Assembly: GCA_021827225.1 (NCBI GenBank)
Contig: JAKAXG010000189.1
Location: forward strand, 1-7,801
DNA length: 7,801 bases
Direction: 5' to 3'
Origin: Actinomycetes bacterium
Lineage (GTDB): Bacteria > Actinomycetota > Acidimicrobiia > Acidimicrobiales > Palsa-688
This document shows positions 5,368 to 7,801 of the stretch, one piece after another. The notes under the pieces were generated by a model, which was not told the DNA's origin, ran no database searches, and saw only the letters and a list, made by a program, of their open reading frames with translations. The translations under genes were made by a program, and so were the position numbers. Each line of letters begins with the position of its first letter. Position 1 is the first letter of the stretch.

Positions 5368-7305
5368 TCAGGGCTGGCGGGCGGGGCCGCCCAGCAGCTG
5401 GTCCCGGCTGGCCGGATCCTTGAGCAGGTCCCGGGCCAGCTCCTCCAGCTTGACGGCCAGGCGGGCGTCCATCTCCTCCGACCAGCTGCCCAGGCGCTGG
5501 GTGAGGCGGGCCCGGCGGGCGGACACCAGCCGCTCTATGGCCACCTGCCCGTCGGGGGTGAGGTGGACGGCGGCCCCCTCGATGGCCACCAGGCCGTCGT
5601 CGACCAGCGGGGACAGCAGGCTCCGCACCTGGTCGGCGGTGAAGTGGTAGTTGGCGGCCAGCTCGTCGATGTCCACCCGGGTGACCCCGTCGAGGCGGAA
5701 GAGGATCCAGGTGGAGCGGGGGTCGAGGCCGAGGCCGGCGTTGCCGGCCAGCTCGGTGTAGATGCGCACCCGGTCCTCCCGGCTGGCCAGCAGGGACAGC
5801 ACCCGCACGACCTCGTCGGCGGAGTCGCTGTTGGCCGGCATCGACGTCGGGGCCAGGGACTGGGCCTGGTCGGGGGAGGCCACCGCCTGGCGGAGGGGCA
5901 CCTCTTTCAGCAGCCAGGTGAGCAGGAACGCCACCGCCGAGATGGGCACGGCCCACAGGAACACGCTGTGCAGGGAGGCGGCGTAGGCGTGCACGAACCC
6001 GGAGTGCACCGCCGGGGGGAGCCGTTCGAGGGCGGCCGGGCTGGCGCCGGCCATGGCCTGGAAGCCGGGGGGCAGGGCGATTCCGGACAGGTAGTGGTGC
6101 AGGTTGCCGGTGAGCTGGTTGGCGAAGATGGCCCCGAACACGGCGGTGCCGAACGATCCGCCGATGGACCGGAAGAACGTCGCCCCCGACGTGGCCACCC
6201 CGAGATCCCGGTAGGCGACCACGTTCTGCACGGCGATGACCAGCACCTGCATGACCCCGCCGATGCCCACGCCCAGCACGAACATGTAGACGGTGTAGCT
6301 GGCGGCGCCGGTTCCCACCCCCATCAGCGACAGCAGGTACATGCCGGCGGTCATGACGGCGGTGCCGGCGATGGGGAACACCTTGTAGCGGCCCCAGCGG
6401 CTGATGAGGATGCCCGACCCCATGGAGGTGAGCAGCAGCCCGGCCATGAGCGGCAGCAGCTGCAGCCCCGAGCCGGTGGGGCTGGCCCCCCGCACGACCT
6501 GCATGTACTGCGGCAGGTAGGTGATGGCCCCGAACATGGCGAAGCCGACGACGAAGCCGATGGCGCTCGACGCCGAGAACACCCGGTTGGTGAACAGCCG
6601 CAGGGGCATGACCGGCTCGGCGGCCCGGCGCTCCACCACCACGAACACCGCCAGGAGCACCACCCCGCAGGCGCCGAGGATCCAGATGGGGGCGGACCCC
6701 CACGGGTAGGTGACCCCGCCCAGGGTGGTGAGCAGCACGAACGAGGTGGCGCTGCCGGCCAGCAGCACGGTGCCGGTGTAGTCGATGACGTGGGAGACCC
6801 GGTTGGCCGGGTTGGGCAGGACCACGGCGGTGACGACCAGGGCGACGATGCCGATCGGCAGGTTGATGTAGAACACCCACCTCCACGACAGGTTCTGCAC
6901 GAAGAAGCCGCCGAGGAGCGGGCCGATCACGCTGGTCACGCCGAACACCGCCCCGAAGATGCCCTGGTAGCGGCCCCGGTCCCGGGGGGAGACCACGTCG
7001 CCGACGATGGCCTGGGCGCCGATCATGAGCCCGCCGCCGCCGATGCCCTGCAGGGCCCGGAAGGCGATCAGCTCGATCATCGAGGTGCTGATCCCCGACA
7101 GGGCGGAGCCGACCAGGAAGATGAGGATGGCCGCCTGGAAGAACAGCTTGCGGCCGTAGAGGTCCCCCAGCTTCCCCCACAGGGGGGTGGACGCCGTCGA
7201 GGCCAGGATGTAGGCGGTGACCACCCACGACAGCTGGGACAGGCCGTGCAGGTCGCCGGCGATGGTCGGCAGGGCGGTGGCGACGATGGTCTCCCTGTGT
7301 AACAC
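5368..7305 (-). CDS. DHA2 (14-TM) MFS drug exporter lacking TM1, fused to a C-terminal MarR-like winged-helix domain
   Basis: A proton-driven exporter of the EmrB/QacA group in the cytoplasmic membrane. Seen in the 645 residues: TIVATALPTIAGDL (6-19), motif A GKLGDLYGRK (44-53), motif B RALQGIGGG (83-91), antiporter motif C GVTSVIGPLLGG (122-133), further helices to about 466, and an extracytoplasmic loop at about 397-445 before the last helix. From about 497 to 605 a soluble domain follows: helical segments, ELAANYHFTADQVRSLLSPLVDDGLV as a helix-turn-helix, and a wing-like VAIEGAAVHLTPDG; a charged helix ends the protein. This resembles MarR-type winged helices. Relatives begin with a full TM1 ending in LDQTIVATALP; here only TIVATALP remains. 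GTG 7305 is the only start before a stop about 22 codons upstream and has no Shine-Dalgarno. The 5' end therefore looks lost or rearranged, and activity is doubtful. Confidence 0.88.
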   Translation of the reverse strand: MLHRETIVATALPTIAGDLHGLSQLSWVVTAYILASTASTPLWGKLGDLYGRKLFFQAAILIFLVGSALSGISTSMIELIAFRALQGIGGGGLMIGAQAIVGDVVSPRDRGRYQGIFGAVFGVTSVIGPLLGGFFVQNLSWRWVFYINLPIGIVALVVTAVVLPNPANRVSHVIDYTGTVLLAGSATSFVLLTTLGGVTYPWGSAPIWILGACGVVLLAVFVVVERRAAEPVMPLRLFTNRVFSASSAIGFVVGFAMFGAITYLPQYMQVVRGASPTGSGLQLLPLMAGLLLTSMGSGILISRWGRYKVFPIAGTAVMTAGMYLLSLMGVGTGAASYTVYMFVLGVGIGGVMQVLVIAVQNVVAYRDLGVATSGATFFRSIGGSFGTAVFGAIFANQLTGNLHHYLSGIALPPGFQAMAGASPAALERLPPAVHSGFVHAYAASLHSVFLWAVPISAVAFLLTWLLKEVPLRQAVASPDQAQSLAPTSMPANSDSADEVVRVLSLLASREDRVRIYTELAGNAGLGLDPRSTWILFRLDGVTRVDIDELAANYHFTADQVRSLLSPLVDDGLVAIEGAAVHLTPDGQVAIERLVSARRARLTQRLGSWSEEMDARLAVKLEELARDLLKDPASRDQLLGGPARQP

Positions 7306-7322
7306 TGCGCGCCGAAAGCGCG
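7297..7322. other. Two small dyads at the divergent start region
   Basis: GTGTAACAC (7297-7305) is a palindrome around a central A and contains the MFS GTG start codon on the minus strand. CGCGC-cgaaa-GCGCG (7308-7322) is a 5-bp stem with a 5-nt loop. Together they fill most of the sequence between the two divergent starts. They could be operator half-sites, a hairpin, or traces of a junction; nothing here decides between these. Confidence 0.3.
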
Positions 7323-7334
7323 ATAGCTGGGGCG

Positions 7335-7801
7335 GTGCTCGCCGTTCCCGTCCTGGTGGCGGTCGTTGTCCTCATGATCTCCACCGGGCTGCTCGTTATG
7401 TACGGGCACCGCTGGATGCACGCGTCCCGATGGGCCTCCCTGGGGCTCGCCGCGGCGGTGACCGTGGTGGCCGGCGAGGTGGCGGCCCGGGTGTGGCAGC
7501 TGCCGTCGTCCGACGTGGTGGTCTCGGAGGCCTACGTGGTGGCTGTCGTTGCAGTGGCGGTGCGGCTGGCACCCAGCTGGAACCCGGCCGGTCACCTGTT
7601 CTTCTCCGCGTCTCTCGCCGCCGCCGTCGCCTACCTGGCTCTGACCGCGGACGTGACCGTGGCCGGAGGCCTGTCCCCGGTGGCCGCCGTGGCGTCGGCG
7701 CTGATCTGGGCGCTCGAGGCGCTGGCGCTCGCCATCGCCGTGTCGTTCTCGTTCGAGACGGCGGACGTGGTGTGCCGGACCGCGTGGCCCCGGGCCGCCC
7801 G
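7335..7801 (+). CDS. N-terminal membrane region of a divergent protein, possibly a membrane glycosyltransferase (3' partial)
   Basis: The frame is open from before GTG 7335 to the right edge without a stop and encodes at least 155 residues. Seen: five hydrophobic segments at roughly residues 2-23, 34-51, 64-80, 88-104 and 115-138, followed by SFSFETADVVCRTAWPR, which turns polar at the edge. A block of N-terminal helices ending in an SFxFExxDVxCRxxWxR-like segment reminds me of actinobacterial membrane glycosyltransferases (GT2), whose catalytic domain starts just after it; that domain is not in the window, so this is only a suggestion. GTG 7335 is the most upstream start codon back to at least 7260 in this frame; GGGG 2 nt before it is too close to be a good ribosome binding site. 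ATG 7374, 7392 and 7410 are alternatives that would cut into the first helix and also lack one. Coding composition and hydrophobicity make it a real gene. Confidence 0.65.
   Translation, partial: MLAVPVLVAVVVLMISTGLLVMYGHRWMHASRWASLGLAAAVTVVAGEVAARVWQLPSSDVVVSEAYVVAVVAVAVRLAPSWNPAGHLFFSASLAAAVAYLALTADVTVAGGLSPVAAVASALIWALEALALAIAVSFSFETADVVCRTAWPRAA

Noticed and set aside
5344..7302. 652-codon plus-strand open frame
   Set aside because: It is antisense to the MFS gene; His/Gly/Asp/Gln-rich composition without motifs marks it as a shadow.
7077..7595. 172-codon minus-strand open frame across the MFS 5' end, considered as the missing MFS N-terminus
   Set aside because: It is in a different frame from the MFS protein, His/Arg/Pro-rich with no hydrophobic helix, so it does not supply the missing TM1.

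Overview
The window is high-GC DNA with dense, almost gapless coding. The organism is probably an actinobacterium. The tandem GYWLVAADGGVFAFG-type repeats at the left edge are, to my knowledge, especially common in Acidimicrobiia-like genomes, so that class is my best guess from sequence alone; it is an inference and no marker gene is present. Both window edges cut genes.

Layout. (1) Positions 1-965, plus strand: the C-terminal part of a secreted or surface repeat protein ending in a DUF4232-like domain. (2) 966-1085: an intergenic stretch with a strong hairpin at 1008-1027 and a good ribosome binding site. (3) 1086-1816, plus strand: a small polytopic membrane protein broken by one -1 frameshift near 1508-1520. 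(4) 1825-7305, minus strand: four co-directional genes read right to left, namely a 14-TM-type (DHA2) MFS exporter fused to a C-terminal MarR-like winged-helix domain, an acyltransferase-3 membrane protein, an ABC ATPase and its ABC-2 (NatB-like) permease. The last two overlap by ATGA. (5) 7335 to the right edge, plus strand: the membrane-embedded N-terminus of a divergent protein, possibly a glycosyltransferase.

The four minus-strand genes look like an export and envelope-modification cluster: two different exporters flanking an enzyme that acylates a lipid, glycan or small molecule. The gap between MFS and acyltransferase (73 bp) holds a pair of 11-nt direct repeats resembling an actinobacterial PHO box. 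The gaps further down are 27 bp and -4 bp, so the last three genes are probably co-transcribed.

The oddest spot is 7295-7335. The MFS protein lacks its first transmembrane helix, has a GTG start with no ribosome binding site, and begins 29 bp from the divergent gene, which also has a poorly supported start. This looks like a deletion or rearrangement junction, or an assembly join. I did not find a clearly new biological system. The best leads are this junction, the transporter-regulator fusion, the frameshifted membrane gene and the PHO-box-like repeat.
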